A stretch of DNA of 64,000 nt, taken from assembly GCF_900107105.1 (NCBI RefSeq), contig NZ_FNOT01000001.1:248001-312000 (forward strand). Reading direction: 5' to 3'. The notes beneath the pieces are model-generated. The model did not search any database. It saw nothing but the letters and a program-made list of their open reading frames with translations, and was not told where the DNA came from. Source of the DNA: Geodermatophilus africanus. GTDB taxonomy: Bacteria > Actinomycetota > Actinomycetes > Mycobacteriales > Geodermatophilaceae. Positions 17,841 through 26,421 of the stretch are shown in pieces. The position numbers and the translations under genes were made by a program. How positions within the stretch are numbered: position 1 is the first letter of the stretch; the number at the start of each line of letters is the position of its first letter.

Positions 17841-19388
17841 GTGAGCGAGTGGTGGCGGCGCGGCGCGGTCTACCAAGTCTACCCGCGCTCGTTCGCCGAC
17901 TCCGACGGCGACGGCGTGGGTGACCTGCGCGGCCTGCGGGCCCACCTGGACCACCTCGTCGAGCTGTCGGTCGCGGCGGTCTGGCTCTCGCCGGTGTTCC
18001 CCTCCCCGATGGCCGACTTCGGCTACGACGTCGCCGACCACTGCGACGTCGACCCGCTGTTCGGCACGCTCGCCGACCTCGACGACCTGGTCGCCGACTG
18101 CCACGCGCGAGGCATCCGCGTGGTCCTGGACTGGGTGCCCAACCACACCTCCGACCAGCACCCGTGGTTCCGCGCCTCGCGGTCCTCGCGCGAGGACCCC
18201 AGGCGGGACTGGTACGTCTGGCGGGACGGCGCCCCCGACGGCGGGCCGCCCAACGACTGGCGCTCGGAGTTCGCCGCGGTCGGCCCGGCCTGGACGTACG
18301 ACGAGCCGACCGGCCAGTGGTACCTGCACTCCTACACCCCGCAGCAGCCGGACCTGGACTGGGAGAACCCGGAGGTCGAGGCCGCGATGCACGACACGAT
18401 CCGGTTCTGGCTGGCCCGCGGCGTCGACGGGCTGCGGATCGACGCGCTGCAGCGGCTGGCCAAGGACCCGCTGCTGCGCAGCAACGCCGGCTCCGACCGC
18501 CGGCACGACCAGGACTGGAGGACCGCGCACGAGCGGCTGCGCGGCATCCGCCGGGTGGTCGACGAGTTCCCCGACCGGATGGTCGTCGGCGAGGTGTACC
18601 TGCTCGACCTGCGCCGCGTGCTGGCCTACCTCGCCGGCGGCGACCAGCTGCACCTGGCGCACAACTTCGTCTTCGTCCACCTGCCGTGGGACGCCGGCGC
18701 CTTCCGCACCGCCATCGAGGAGTTCGAGGCGCAGGCCGAGCCCGAGGCCTGGCCGGCGTGGTTCCTCGGCAACCACGACCACCCCCGCATCGCCACCCGC
18801 TACGACGACGGCGGGCACGGCCCGGCGCGGGCACGGGCGGTCGCGCTGCTGCTGACCGCGCTGCGCGGCACGCCGTTCCTCTACCAGGGCGACGAGCTGG
18901 GGCTGCCCGACGCCGTCGTCCCGCCGGACCGGGTGGTCGACGTCGACGGCCGCGACCCCGAGCGGGCGCCGATCCCCTGGCGGCCGCCGTCCGTCGCCGG
19001 CCCCGGCGCCGGGTTCACCACGGGCGAGCCCTGGCTGCCGCTGGTCGCCGACGCCGAGCGGCTGTGCGTCGAGCGCCAGGCTGCCGACCCGGCCTCCACG
19101 CTGTCGCTGGTGCGCCGGCTCGCCGCGCTGCGCACGGCCTCCCCCGCCCTGCAGGCCGGCCGGCAGCGCATGCTCGACGCCGCGCCCGGCGTGCTGGCCT
19201 GGCTGCGGGAGGACGGCGACGAGCGGCTGCTGGCCGCCGTCAATCTCGGCCTCGAGCCGCGGACCCTCGCCCCGGACGAGGAGGCCACCCTGCTCGTCTC
19301 CACCGACCCCGCCCGGCCGTCCTCGGCGGTGCGCGACCTGGTGCTGCAGCCGGACGAGGCCGTCCTGCTGCGCCTGCACGGCGGCTGA
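17841..19388 (+). CDS. GH13 alpha-glucosidase (oligo-1,6-glucosidase type)
   Basis: A 515-residue glycoside hydrolase family 13 enzyme. Conserved regions are DWVPNHTS (region I), GVDGLRIDA with nucleophile Asp201, GEVY with acid/base Glu251, and GNHDHPR with Asp313. The overall layout (YQVYPRSFADSDGDGVGDL start, B domain after NHTS, C-terminal beta domain) is that of alpha-glucosidases and oligo-1,6-glucosidases acting on short maltose- or isomaltose-type sugars inside the cell; no signal peptide is present. The GTG at 17841 begins the typical MSEWWRRGAVYQVYPR. No sugar transporter is adjacent, so the physiological substrate is open. Confidence 0.9.
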   Translation: MSEWWRRGAVYQVYPRSFADSDGDGVGDLRGLRAHLDHLVELSVAAVWLSPVFPSPMADFGYDVADHCDVDPLFGTLADLDDLVADCHARGIRVVLDWVPNHTSDQHPWFRASRSSREDPRRDWYVWRDGAPDGGPPNDWRSEFAAVGPAWTYDEPTGQWYLHSYTPQQPDLDWENPEVEAAMHDTIRFWLARGVDGLRIDALQRLAKDPLLRSNAGSDRRHDQDWRTAHERLRGIRRVVDEFPDRMVVGEVYLLDLRRVLAYLAGGDQLHLAHNFVFVHLPWDAGAFRTAIEEFEAQAEPEAWPAWFLGNHDHPRIATRYDDGGHGPARARAVALLLTALRGTPFLYQGDELGLPDAVVPPDRVVDVDGRDPERAPIPWRPPSVAGPGAGFTTGEPWLPLVADAERLCVERQAADPASTLSLVRRLAALRTASPALQAGRQRMLDAAPGVLAWLREDGDERLLAAVNLGLEPRTLAPDEEATLLVSTDPARPSSAVRDLVLQPDEAVLLRLHGG

Positions 19389-19460
19389 CCCGCTTGTCGG
19401 CGGACCGCCCGCGGCACCACCATCGGCGCCGGCCGAGGCCGCGGGCGCGGAGGGGGCGGG

Positions 19461-20207
19461 GTGGACGTCGATCTCGAGATCCTGCCCGGCCTGTCCGACC
19501 GCCGGGCCGTGGTCGGCTGGATGGTGCTGGCGTTCCTGGTGACCTTCCTGGTCACCCGGTTCATCACCCGGGCCATCCGCACCGGCCGAGGGCCGTTCCG
19601 CGACGCGAGCGTCGGCGGCGTGCACGTGCACCACGAGGTCTACGGCATCTTCCTGCTGCTCGGGACGGGCACCCTGGAGTTCACCTACCGGCCGGGGCCG
19701 CCGTGGGTGCAGCTGCTGGCCGTGCTGTTCGGCGCCGGTGCCGCCCTGACCCTCGACGAGTTCGCGCTGTGGCTGCACCTCGAGGACGTCTACTGGAGCC
19801 GGCAGGGTCGCAGCTCGATCGACGCCGTGCTCGTGGCGCTCGTCGTCGGTGGGCTGCTCCTGGTCGGCGCCAACCCGTTCGACGCGGACGACGCCGGCAG
19901 CGGCTTGGTGTTGTGGATAACGGTGGGGGTCAACCTGCTGTTCGCCCTGGCCGCGATCGCCAAGGGCCGGGTGGTGCTGGGCGTCATCGGCGTCTTCGTC
20001 CCGCTCGTCGCGCTCGTCGGTGCGGTGCGGCTGGCCCGGCCCGGGTCGTTCTGGGCGCACCGCTGGTACCGGTCGGGCTCGCACCGGCGGGCCCGCGCCG
20101 AGGCCCGCTTCCCCGCCGGCCGCCGGACCCGCTGGGACGCGCTGGTCGACCTGTTCACCGTGGTGCCGCCGCGGCACGCGCCCGCGGCGCCCGCCCCGCC
20201 GTCGTGA
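19461..20207 (+). CDS. conserved integral membrane protein, unknown function
   Basis: A 248-residue protein with about six hydrophobic helices and a basic cytoplasmic tail. GGVHVHHEVYGIFLLLG in the second helix region puts several histidines near the membrane surface, suggesting metal or haem binding, and LTLDEFALWLHLEDVYW is also distinctive. The combination is seen in uncharacterised actinobacterial membrane proteins; I cannot name a family. The GTG at 19461 follows a GGAGGGGGCGGG tract. It ends one base before the convergent flavodoxin-like gene. Confidence 0.65.
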   Translation: MDVDLEILPGLSDRRAVVGWMVLAFLVTFLVTRFITRAIRTGRGPFRDASVGGVHVHHEVYGIFLLLGTGTLEFTYRPGPPWVQLLAVLFGAGAALTLDEFALWLHLEDVYWSRQGRSSIDAVLVALVVGGLLLVGANPFDADDAGSGLVLWITVGVNLLFALAAIAKGRVVLGVIGVFVPLVALVGAVRLARPGSFWAHRWYRSGSHRRARAEARFPAGRRTRWDALVDLFTVVPPRHAPAAPAPPS

Positions 20208-20208
20208 G

Positions 20209-20649
20209 CTACAGCTGCACCGCGACCGTGGCCGCGAGCTCGCGGGCGGCCTCGAGGTCGGCCAGGCCGGGGGCGCCGGTGAGGCTCAGCGGCGCGGCGA
20301 CCTGCTTCCAGCGCAGCGCCCCGGTGATCCGCTCGATGCTGCGCAGCGCGCCCGCGGTGTCGTCGTTGCCGTGCACGTAGACGCCGTAGGGCAGCCCGCC
20401 GGTGGCGTCCAGGCACGGGTAGTAGACGGTGTCGAAGAAGTGCTTGAGGGCCCCGGACATGTAGCCGATGTTGGCCGGCGTCCCGAGCAGGACGCCGTCG
20501 GCAGCGAGCAGGTCCGCGGCCCCCGCCGACAGGGCCGGCCGCACCTCCAGCTCGACCTCCTCGACCATCGCCACGCCCTCGCGCACCGCCTCCAGCACCG
20601 CCTGGAGGGACGGCGAGGGCGTGTGGTGGACGACGAGCAGCCGGGGCAC
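20209..20649 (-). CDS. flavodoxin-fold NAD(P)H-dependent oxidoreductase
   Basis: A 146-residue flavodoxin-like protein. It begins LLVVHHTPSPSLQAVLEAV, which forms the phosphate-binding loop for FMN, and continues with GVLLGTPANIGYMSGALKHFFDTVYYP, the typical WrbA/NADPH-reductase segment. It should reduce quinones or another small electron acceptor. It is somewhat shorter than WrbA (about 200). The ATG is at 20647-20649. Confidence 0.8.
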   Translation of the reverse strand: MPRLLVVHHTPSPSLQAVLEAVREGVAMVEEVELEVRPALSAGAADLLAADGVLLGTPANIGYMSGALKHFFDTVYYPCLDATGGLPYGVYVHGNDDTAGALRSIERITGALRWKQVAAPLSLTGAPGLADLEAARELAATVAVQL

Positions 20650-20999
20650 CCAGGCATCCTCCCCCGGCCGGCCACGGCCGCCGGGCCCCGTACACCTCCG
20701 CGGCGTGGTCGGAGACGACGAGGTGGCCCTCGCCGGCCAGCCAGTGCGCCGTGCGCCGTGCGCCGTGCGCCGTGCGCCGTGGCAGCATCGCGGCCAGCAC
20801 CCGGCCCAGCCCGACGGACACCTGCCAGTCCCGCCGGTCGACCGGGCCGGGCCGGGCCTGCGGGGAGCGCGGGACCGCCGCCGGCCGCAGCGTCAGCGGG
20901 GTCACCCGCCGTCCCGGCTGCGGGTCCGACCGGCCGAAGCCCGGCCGGTCGGGGACGACGAACCGCACCCCCAGCGGCGGTGGTCCTCGGGGTCCTCGA
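20650..20999 (-). pseudogene. alpha/beta-hydrolase remnant
   Basis: On the minus strand a fragment reads PLGVRFVVPDRPGFGRSD, the strand after the oxyanion loop of alpha/beta hydrolases, and ends about 90 codons later in LAGEGHLVVSDHAAEV, which matches the catalytic-His end of the same fold. The HGxPG loop, the nucleophile elbow and most of the middle are missing, so both ends of one gene are joined by a large internal deletion. A 7-bp tandem repeat lies inside the remnant. Confidence 0.6.
20744..20781. repeat. five tandem copies of the 7-mer GTGCGCC
   Basis: GTGCGCC occurs five times head to tail at 20744-20778 and is followed by GTG. A 7-bp unit shifts the reading frame with every copy gained or lost. 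It lies in the alpha/beta-hydrolase remnant. Confidence 0.9.
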
Positions 21000-21063
21000 C
21001 GTGGCGCTCCAGCTGGGGCTCCGACCGCACCACCCCGGGGCGGTCACCCCTAGCCTGCGGCGG

Positions 21064-21666
21064 GTGCGCACCGACCGGGGACTGGACCGGCTGATCACGT
21101 TCCTCGACGCCGTCGTGGCGATCGCGATCACGCTGCTGGTGCTGCCGCTGGTCGACGTCATCCCGGACGAGGGCGCGACCGTCGACCTCGGTGACCTGCT
21201 CGCCGAGGAGGCCGGCCGGTTCGGCGCCTTCGCGCTGAGCTTCGCGGTCATCGCGCAGCAGTGGCTCGTGCACCACCGGATCGTCGAGCGGGTCGGCTCC
21301 TACGACATGCCGTTCGTGCTGGTGAACCTGCTCTGGACGCTGACGATCGTGCTGCTGCCCTTCGCCACCGAGGTGGCAGCGGTGTACGGCGACTCCCGGC
21401 TCGCGATCGGGATCTACATCGGGACCATGACGCTGAGCTCGGCCTGCCTGACCCTGCTCACCCTCTTCCTCGTCCGGCACCCGTCCCTGCGCCGTCACGG
21501 CGCCGACCCGGCGGAGGACGACCTGCCGGGTGCGCTCCTGGTCACGGGCACCTTCGTGCTGGCCCTCGTCGTGGGCGTCGCCGTCCCCGCGATCGGTTAC
21601 CTGGCGCTGTTGCTGCTCTTCCTGCCCGACCGGGTGCGCCGGCTGCTCGCCCGCCGGGCGGGCTGA
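21064..21666 (+). CDS. TMEM175-family (DUF1211) potassium-channel-like protein
   Basis: A 200-residue membrane protein with six helices. Helix 1 carries the family signature, here RLITFLDAVVAIAITLLVLPL (R-x3-F-x-D pattern). Bacterial TMEM175 proteins form tetrameric potassium-leak channels. The helices WLVHHRIVERV, VLVNLLWTLTIVLLPF and the two C-terminal ones agree with the family. The GTG at 21064 directly precedes the conserved RTDRGLDRLI. It is convergent with ltrA (11 bp). Confidence 0.85.
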   Translation: MRTDRGLDRLITFLDAVVAIAITLLVLPLVDVIPDEGATVDLGDLLAEEAGRFGAFALSFAVIAQQWLVHHRIVERVGSYDMPFVLVNLLWTLTIVLLPFATEVAAVYGDSRLAIGIYIGTMTLSSACLTLLTLFLVRHPSLRRHGADPAEDDLPGALLVTGTFVLALVVGVAVPAIGYLALLLLFLPDRVRRLLARRAG

Positions 21667-21677
21667 GCCGCCCGGCC

Positions 21678-22946
21678 TCAGACCTCCTCGACGGCCACCC
21701 GCCCGGTGGACCGTTCGACCAGCCCGACGACCACCACGGCCATGACGACCGCGGCCAGCCCGCCGACCACGACGGCCGCCGGCAGCTCCAGCGCGACGTC
21801 CACGGCGGCGACCGCGGCCGCGACCACCGGCCACCACAACCCGCGTCGCGCCCCCTTCTTGGACATCCCCGCCTCGGTGAAGGACACCGACAGCAGGTAG
21901 ACGACCACCCCGCCGGCCAGCACCAGCCGGGTGCCGGTCGGCACCTCGCCCTCACCGCTCTGCACGACGGCCAGCTCCAGCCCCGCGCCGACGGTGGCCA
22001 GCGCCAGCGTCAGCGGCAGCTGCCCGAAGACGTACACGTCGTGGGCGTGGTCGCTGCGCTCCCCGCCCACCTCGCTGAGCAGCTGCTTGGCGCGGGCCCC
22101 GGCCAGGTCGAAGTAGCTCCACCACAGCGCCGCGGCCAGCACGAAGCCGAGCGCCGCGACCAGCAGTCCCGAGCCGGTCCAGTGGGCGTCGTGCAGCCCG
22201 TGGGCGATGCCGGCCACCGACTCACCGAGCACCAGGATCACGAAGAGCGCGAACCGCTCGGGCAGGTGCTCGACGTGGAGCGGGACGTCGGCCGACGACC
22301 GGGTGGCCAGCAGCGGCACCAGCACCTCGACCAGGACGGCGGCGGCCCACAGGGCGAAGCCGATCGGCCGCGGCACCGCGAGGGACACCGCCCACAGCAG
22401 CGCCCCGACGGCGGTGCCGGTCATGTACAGCCGGGCGATCGGCCGGGCACCGGGCACGTGCCGGTACGCGCGGAGGTACTGCAGCAGCAGCATGGCCCGC
22501 AACACCAGCTGGCAGCCCACGAAGATGCCGAAGTAGGCGCCGGTCGCCTCGGTGGCGGTGGCCGCCATCCCGACGACGGCCGCCATGCTGCCGAGCTTGA
22601 GCAGCCGGTAGACGACGTCGTCGTGGTCGAACCGGTTGGCGTAGAGGGTGGAACCGACCCACGCCCACCAGACGGTCGTGAACAGGCCGGCGAACACCAG
22701 CTCCCCGTGCCAGGTGACGTCGGCACGGAAGTCGATGGCCAGCTCCGCGACGACGAGGACGAACGCCAGGTCGAAGAAGAGCTCCAGGCGGGAGGCCGAG
22801 CGCTCGTCGTCGGTGCGCAGCTCCGGCGCGCGGACCAGGCCGCCCGTCAGGGCGCCGAGGACGGATCGGGGCGAGCTGCGGTCGGCCACGACGCTCCCGG
22901 GGTCGAGGGGGTGCGCGCTCCCGTACCCCGGCCGCGGAGTGGCCAC
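21678..22946 (-). CDS. ltrA: low temperature requirement protein A (LtrA) family
   Basis: A 422-residue membrane protein with about ten helices, belonging to the LtrA family. Its N-terminal signature SRLELFFDLAFVLVVAELA and the HLPERFALFVILVLGESV segment in the middle are diagnostic. The family was named from a Listeria cold-growth mutant, but its molecular activity is unknown. The start is a GTG at 22944-22946 without a strong Shine-Dalgarno. The 56-codon gene upstream ends 13 bp away, so the two are probably co-transcribed. Confidence 0.85.
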   Translation of the reverse strand: MATPRPGYGSAHPLDPGSVVADRSSPRSVLGALTGGLVRAPELRTDDERSASRLELFFDLAFVLVVAELAIDFRADVTWHGELVFAGLFTTVWWAWVGSTLYANRFDHDDVVYRLLKLGSMAAVVGMAATATEATGAYFGIFVGCQLVLRAMLLLQYLRAYRHVPGARPIARLYMTGTAVGALLWAVSLAVPRPIGFALWAAAVLVEVLVPLLATRSSADVPLHVEHLPERFALFVILVLGESVAGIAHGLHDAHWTGSGLLVAALGFVLAAALWWSYFDLAGARAKQLLSEVGGERSDHAHDVYVFGQLPLTLALATVGAGLELAVVQSGEGEVPTGTRLVLAGGVVVYLLSVSFTEAGMSKKGARRGLWWPVVAAAVAAVDVALELPAAVVVGGLAAVVMAVVVVGLVERSTGRVAVEEV

Positions 22947-22959
22947 GCCGGAGCGCCGT

Positions 22960-23130
22960 TCAGCGCCGGAAGTCGTGCGCCTCGTCGTAGCCGTAGTCCC
23001 CCGCGGCGTCGTCGCGGCGCTCCTCCGCTGGGGTCTGGCGGGTCTCGCCCACGGGCGGGGGCCCGCCCGTCACCTCGTGCGCCATGTCGTAGGAGAGGTC
23101 ACCGGTCGGTTCGCGCGGGTCGGGCTCCAT
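22960..23130 (-). CDS. small acidic hypothetical protein
   Basis: A 56-residue hydrophilic protein starting at ATG 23128-23130, behind an excellent GAGGAGGAG ribosome-binding site. The sequence is rich in Glu, Asp, Pro and Tyr and contains two similar YDMAHE/YDEAHD motifs (LSYDMAHEV near the N-terminus, YGYDEAHDF near the end). I know no family. Tight linkage to ltrA suggests a related role. Confidence 0.6.
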   Translation of the reverse strand: MEPDPREPTGDLSYDMAHEVTGGPPPVGETRQTPAEERRDDAAGDYGYDEAHDFRR

Positions 23131-23227
23131 GTCGGCTCCTCCTCGCCGGGTGCGTCGGGGCCCATGCTCGCCCGGTCGCCGGGAGGGGCACAAGGGGACC
23201 GGGTGGTCCGCCGGTGCGGGCCGGGGG

Positions 23228-24137
23228 TCAGCCCGGCTCCCTGCTGGGCGCGCCTCCCGGGCTCCTCGCACCGGTGCCGATGACGGTGCAGACGGCGTAG
23301 GGCTCGGGGAAGGAGCTGAGGTCGAGGGCCCGGCGCAGGAAGTCCGCCCCCGAGGAGCCGCTGGTCCCGGTCCTCGCGCCGATGGTCCGCTGCACCGTGC
23401 GCAGGTGGCGGAACCGCCACCGCTGCCGGTTGTCCTCGACGTCGACCAGGCTCTCGCAGGCCTCGTAGACGCCCCACGGCGTGTCCTCGGACTCGTAGAC
23501 CTCGCGGAGGACGGGCACGAGGTCCGGCTGGTGGGTCCACGGCTGGCGCACGTCCCGCTCCAGGACGGCGGCGGGCACCGCGAGGCCGAGCCGGGCGAGC
23601 AGCCGGAGGAATTCGTCGTAGACGGTCGGCGTCTCGAGCAGCCCGGCCAGCAGGTCGCGCACGGCGGGCTCCGGTCGAACACCGCGAGCATGCCGGGGTG
23701 CTTGTTGCCGAGGACGAACTCGACCGCGCGGTACTGGTGGGACTGGAAGCCCGACGCGTTGCCGAGGGCACCGCGGAACTGGGCGTACTCGCGCGGGGTC
23801 AGGGTGGCCAGCACCGACCACTGCTCGATCAGCGTCCGCTCCACGTTCTTGACCCGGGCCAGGCCTTGAGCGCGGGGGCCAGCTCGTCGCTCGCCAGGTG
23901 GTGGCAGGCGGCCCGCAGCTCGTGCAGCACGAGCTTGAGCCACAGCTCGCTGGTCTGGTGCTGGACGATGAACAGCAGCTCGTCGTGGTGCTCGGGGCGG
24001 CTGCGCGGGTGCTGGGCGGCCGGCAGGTGGTCCAGGTCCAGGTAGCCGGCGTAGGTCATCGCGCCGCCGAGGTCGGTGCGGATCGAGCCCTCCAGCGGCC
24101 GCACCGAGCTCGACGGATCCGGGTCCGACGGCGCCAC
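23228..24137 (-). pseudogene. kynA: tryptophan 2,3-dioxygenase with two frameshifts
   Basis: Three successive minus-strand frames reconstruct one tryptophan 2,3-dioxygenase of about 300 residues. Frame 1 (from GTG 24137) has [28 protein letters not shown] and ends at PALKA. Frame 2 has [13 protein letters not shown] and [20 protein letters not shown]. Frame 3 has [18 protein letters not shown] and [17 protein letters not shown]. Each junction (near 23863 and near 23665) is explained by one missing G/C in a GC run. The enzyme would open the tryptophan indole ring with a haem; HQTSELW and SHQYR hold active-site residues. It lies 17 bp after an ABC permease. It is either a pseudogene or affected by sequencing errors. 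Confidence 0.85.
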
Positions 24138-24154
24138 GGCCGTCACCGTAGCCC

Positions 24155-24988
24155 TCAGCGGCTGCGGTAGAGGCGGGTCGTGACCGGGAGGAACACCGCG
24201 GTCAGCGCCGCGGCCACGGCCAGGGAGACGGCGATCGCGGTGCCGTCCGGAGTGCCGGCCATGAGCGAGCGCGACGCCGTGGCCAGCACCGAGATCGGGT
24301 TGACGTCGACGAACGCCTGCAGCGGGCCGGGCAGCGTGGCCGGGTCGACGAACACGTTGGACATGAAGGTCAGCGGGAACAGCACCATGAACCCGCCGTT
24401 CAGGACCGCGCTCGGGGAGCGCAGCACCAGGCCGAGCGCCGAGTACACCCACGACAGCCCGAACGAGAAGACGACCACGAGGCCGAGCGCCAGCAGCGCG
24501 CCGACCACTCCGCCCTCCGGCCGGTACCCGAGGACGACGCCCAGCACGAGGATCACCGTGCCGGCGACCACGTACCGGACGCTGTCGCCCAGCAGGGCCC
24601 CCAGCAGCGGCGCCGGCCGCCAGATGGGCAGTGACCGGAACCGGTCGACGACGCCCTTGGTGAGGTCGGTGTTGAGCGCGACGCCGGAGTAGACGGTGGT
24701 GAACACGACCGACATGACCAGGATGCCGGGCAGCACGTACTGCAGGTAGGCGCCGGTCGAGCCGGCGAGGGCACCACCGAACAGGTAGGTGAACATCAGC
24801 ACGAACAGCACCGGCGTGATGGTGACGTCGATCAGCTGCTCGGGGACGTGCTTGACCTTGAGCATGCCGCGCCAGCCGAAGGTCAGCGCGGTCGACAGCG
24901 GCCGGGGCCTGGGCGGACGCGCCGTGGAGGCGATCGCCCGGCGGACCGCGGCGGTGTCGGTGGTGCCCGGGGTGGTGGTGGCGGTCAT
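24155..24988 (-). CDS. ABC-2 type transporter permease (DrrB-like)
   Basis: A 277-residue membrane protein with six helices of the ABC-2 drug-export type. The [22 protein letters not shown] segment and the conserved FRSLPIWR loop are typical of DrrB-like permeases, which export anthracyclines, lipids or other hydrophobic molecules. Its ATG overlaps the stop of the ATPase gene by four bases, so the two subunits are made together. The substrate is not predictable; no biosynthetic cluster is nearby. Confidence 0.88.
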   Translation of the reverse strand: MTATTTPGTTDTAAVRRAIASTARPPRPRPLSTALTFGWRGMLKVKHVPEQLIDVTITPVLFVLMFTYLFGGALAGSTGAYLQYVLPGILVMSVVFTTVYSGVALNTDLTKGVVDRFRSLPIWRPAPLLGALLGDSVRYVVAGTVILVLGVVLGYRPEGGVVGALLALGLVVVFSFGLSWVYSALGLVLRSPSAVLNGGFMVLFPLTFMSNVFVDPATLPGPLQAFVDVNPISVLATASRSLMAGTPDGTAIAVSLAVAAALTAVFLPVTTRLYRSR

Positions 24989-25968
24989 GACGCCTGCTCC
25001 TCGCGGGTCGCGTCGGGCGGCTCCTCGGCCGCGTGGCCGGTGAGGCCCAGGAACACCTCGTCCAGGCTGGGCTGGCCGAGGGAGAACTCGGCGATGCCGA
25101 GGCCGGCGCGGCCCAGCTCGCCCACCCCGAGCGCGGCGAGCCCGGCGTCGGGGCAGACCGCCGAGAGCGCGGCCGGGTCCGGCTCCAGCACCACGCTGCC
25201 GACCGCGGCCTCGAGGATGCGGGCGGCCGCCGCCCGCTGGGTCGGGTCGAGCAGCCGGACGTGCAGCGCGCCGGTGCCCACCGAGGCCTTGAGCTGGCCC
25301 GGGGTGCCCTCGGCGATGACCCGGCCGTGGTCGATGACCACGATCCCGTCGGCGAGCTGGTCGGCCTCCTCCAGGTACTGGGTGCAGAGCAGCACCGTCG
25401 TCCCCTCGGCCACCAGCGCCCGGACGATCTCCCAGACCTGACCGCGCGAGCGCGGGTCGAGCCCGGTCGTGGGCTCGTCGAGGAAGGCCAGCTGGGGAGT
25501 GACGACGATGCTCGCGGCGATGTCCAGCCGCCGGCGCATGCCGCCGGAGTAGTGCTTGACCAGCTTGCCGGCGGCGTCGGCGATGCCGAAGGCCTCGAGC
25601 AGCTCGTCGGCCCGGGCGCGGGCGGCGGCCCGGCGGTGGCCCAGCAACCGCCCGATCAGGACGAGGTTCTCCCGGCCGGTGAGCTCCTCGTCGACCGAGG
25701 CCAGCTGGCCGGTGAGGCTGACCAGGCCGCGCACGGCGTCGCCCTCGGCGACCACGTCGTGGCCGAGGACGCGGGCGCTGCCGGCGTCGGGCGGGACGAT
25801 CGTGGCCAGCATCCGGATCGTCGTGGTCTTGCCCGCGCCGTTGGGCCCGAGCATGCCGTAGATCGTGCCGGCGGGGACGGCGAGGTCGATGCCGGCCACG
25901 GCCCGGGTGTCCCCGAACGACTTGGCCAACCCCGTCGCCTCGATGGCGAGCGTGCTCCCTGCGGTCAT
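24985..25968 (-). CDS. ABC transporter ATP-binding protein (DrrA-like)
   Basis: A 327-residue ATPase. Walker A is [10 protein letters not shown], the signature is [14 protein letters not shown], Walker B is [17 protein letters not shown], and the switch His is replaced by Q in [11 protein letters not shown], as is usual for DrrA-type proteins. The ~100-residue C-terminal extension ([14 protein letters not shown]) is also typical of DrrA. It forms an exporter with the permease gene that overlaps its 3' end. The ATG is at 25966-25968. Confidence 0.9.
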   Translation of the reverse strand: MTAGSTLAIEATGLAKSFGDTRAVAGIDLAVPAGTIYGMLGPNGAGKTTTIRMLATIVPPDAGSARVLGHDVVAEGDAVRGLVSLTGQLASVDEELTGRENLVLIGRLLGHRRAAARARADELLEAFGIADAAGKLVKHYSGGMRRRLDIAASIVVTPQLAFLDEPTTGLDPRSRGQVWEIVRALVAEGTTVLLCTQYLEEADQLADGIVVIDHGRVIAEGTPGQLKASVGTGALHVRLLDPTQRAAAARILEAAVGSVVLEPDPAALSAVCPDAGLAALGVGELGRAGLGIAEFSLGQPSLDEVFLGLTGHAAEEPPDATREEQAS

Positions 25969-26421
25969 CCCGACCCCCTCGAGCGCTGTGCGGCGCAGCC
26001 TGCCCCGTCCCTACGACGAAATGTGCGCGCCGGAGTCATCGGACCGCCACCGGATTTCCTGCCGGCGATCGTTGGACCTCGAGTGCAGTCGAGGTCAAGC
26101 GTTGGCTTGGCTCCCCAGGGACGGTGCGGTACAGAACAGGGGTGGCGGTGGCGCCGGCCGGCCGGCCGGTGCAGGTCGACCCTCCTGCACCGGTTCGTGC
26201 CAGGCCGGATGCGCTCCCCCCGGAGGTGCAGGAGCTGCACCTGCGAGCTGGCGACGTCGGCGAGCAGGGCCTCGTTGACCGAATGCGGGAGCGCGGCCTG
26301 GAGATCCGCGCCGGTCTCGCTGTCGGCGCCGTCATCAGCGCGATCACGGAGACGCGGGGCACCGACGGCCGAACGGCTCGAGCAACAGTTCCCGGCAGAG
26401 CGATGGGGGGAGGAGGAACGC
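25969..26421. other. upstream region with a possible out-of-frame gene fragment
   Basis: The 453 bp between the ABC operon and the orphan gene at 26422 hold no gene I can support firmly. One frame (about 26141-26360) has helical, protein-like codons (GEQGLVDRMRERGLEIRAG) and could once have been joined to the following gene by a +1 shift near 26350-26390. A purine-rich GGGGGGAGGAGG at 26405-26416 is the ribosome-binding site for the GTG at 26422. Confidence 0.35.

Noticed and set aside
14436-20177. Very long open frames on the strand opposite or out of frame with real genes, for example one spanning 14436-20177 and one spanning 3388-5298
   Set aside because: In DNA this GC-rich, stops are rare in shadow frames. 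The parts outside the recognised genes are Arg/Pro/Gly-rich without any domain.
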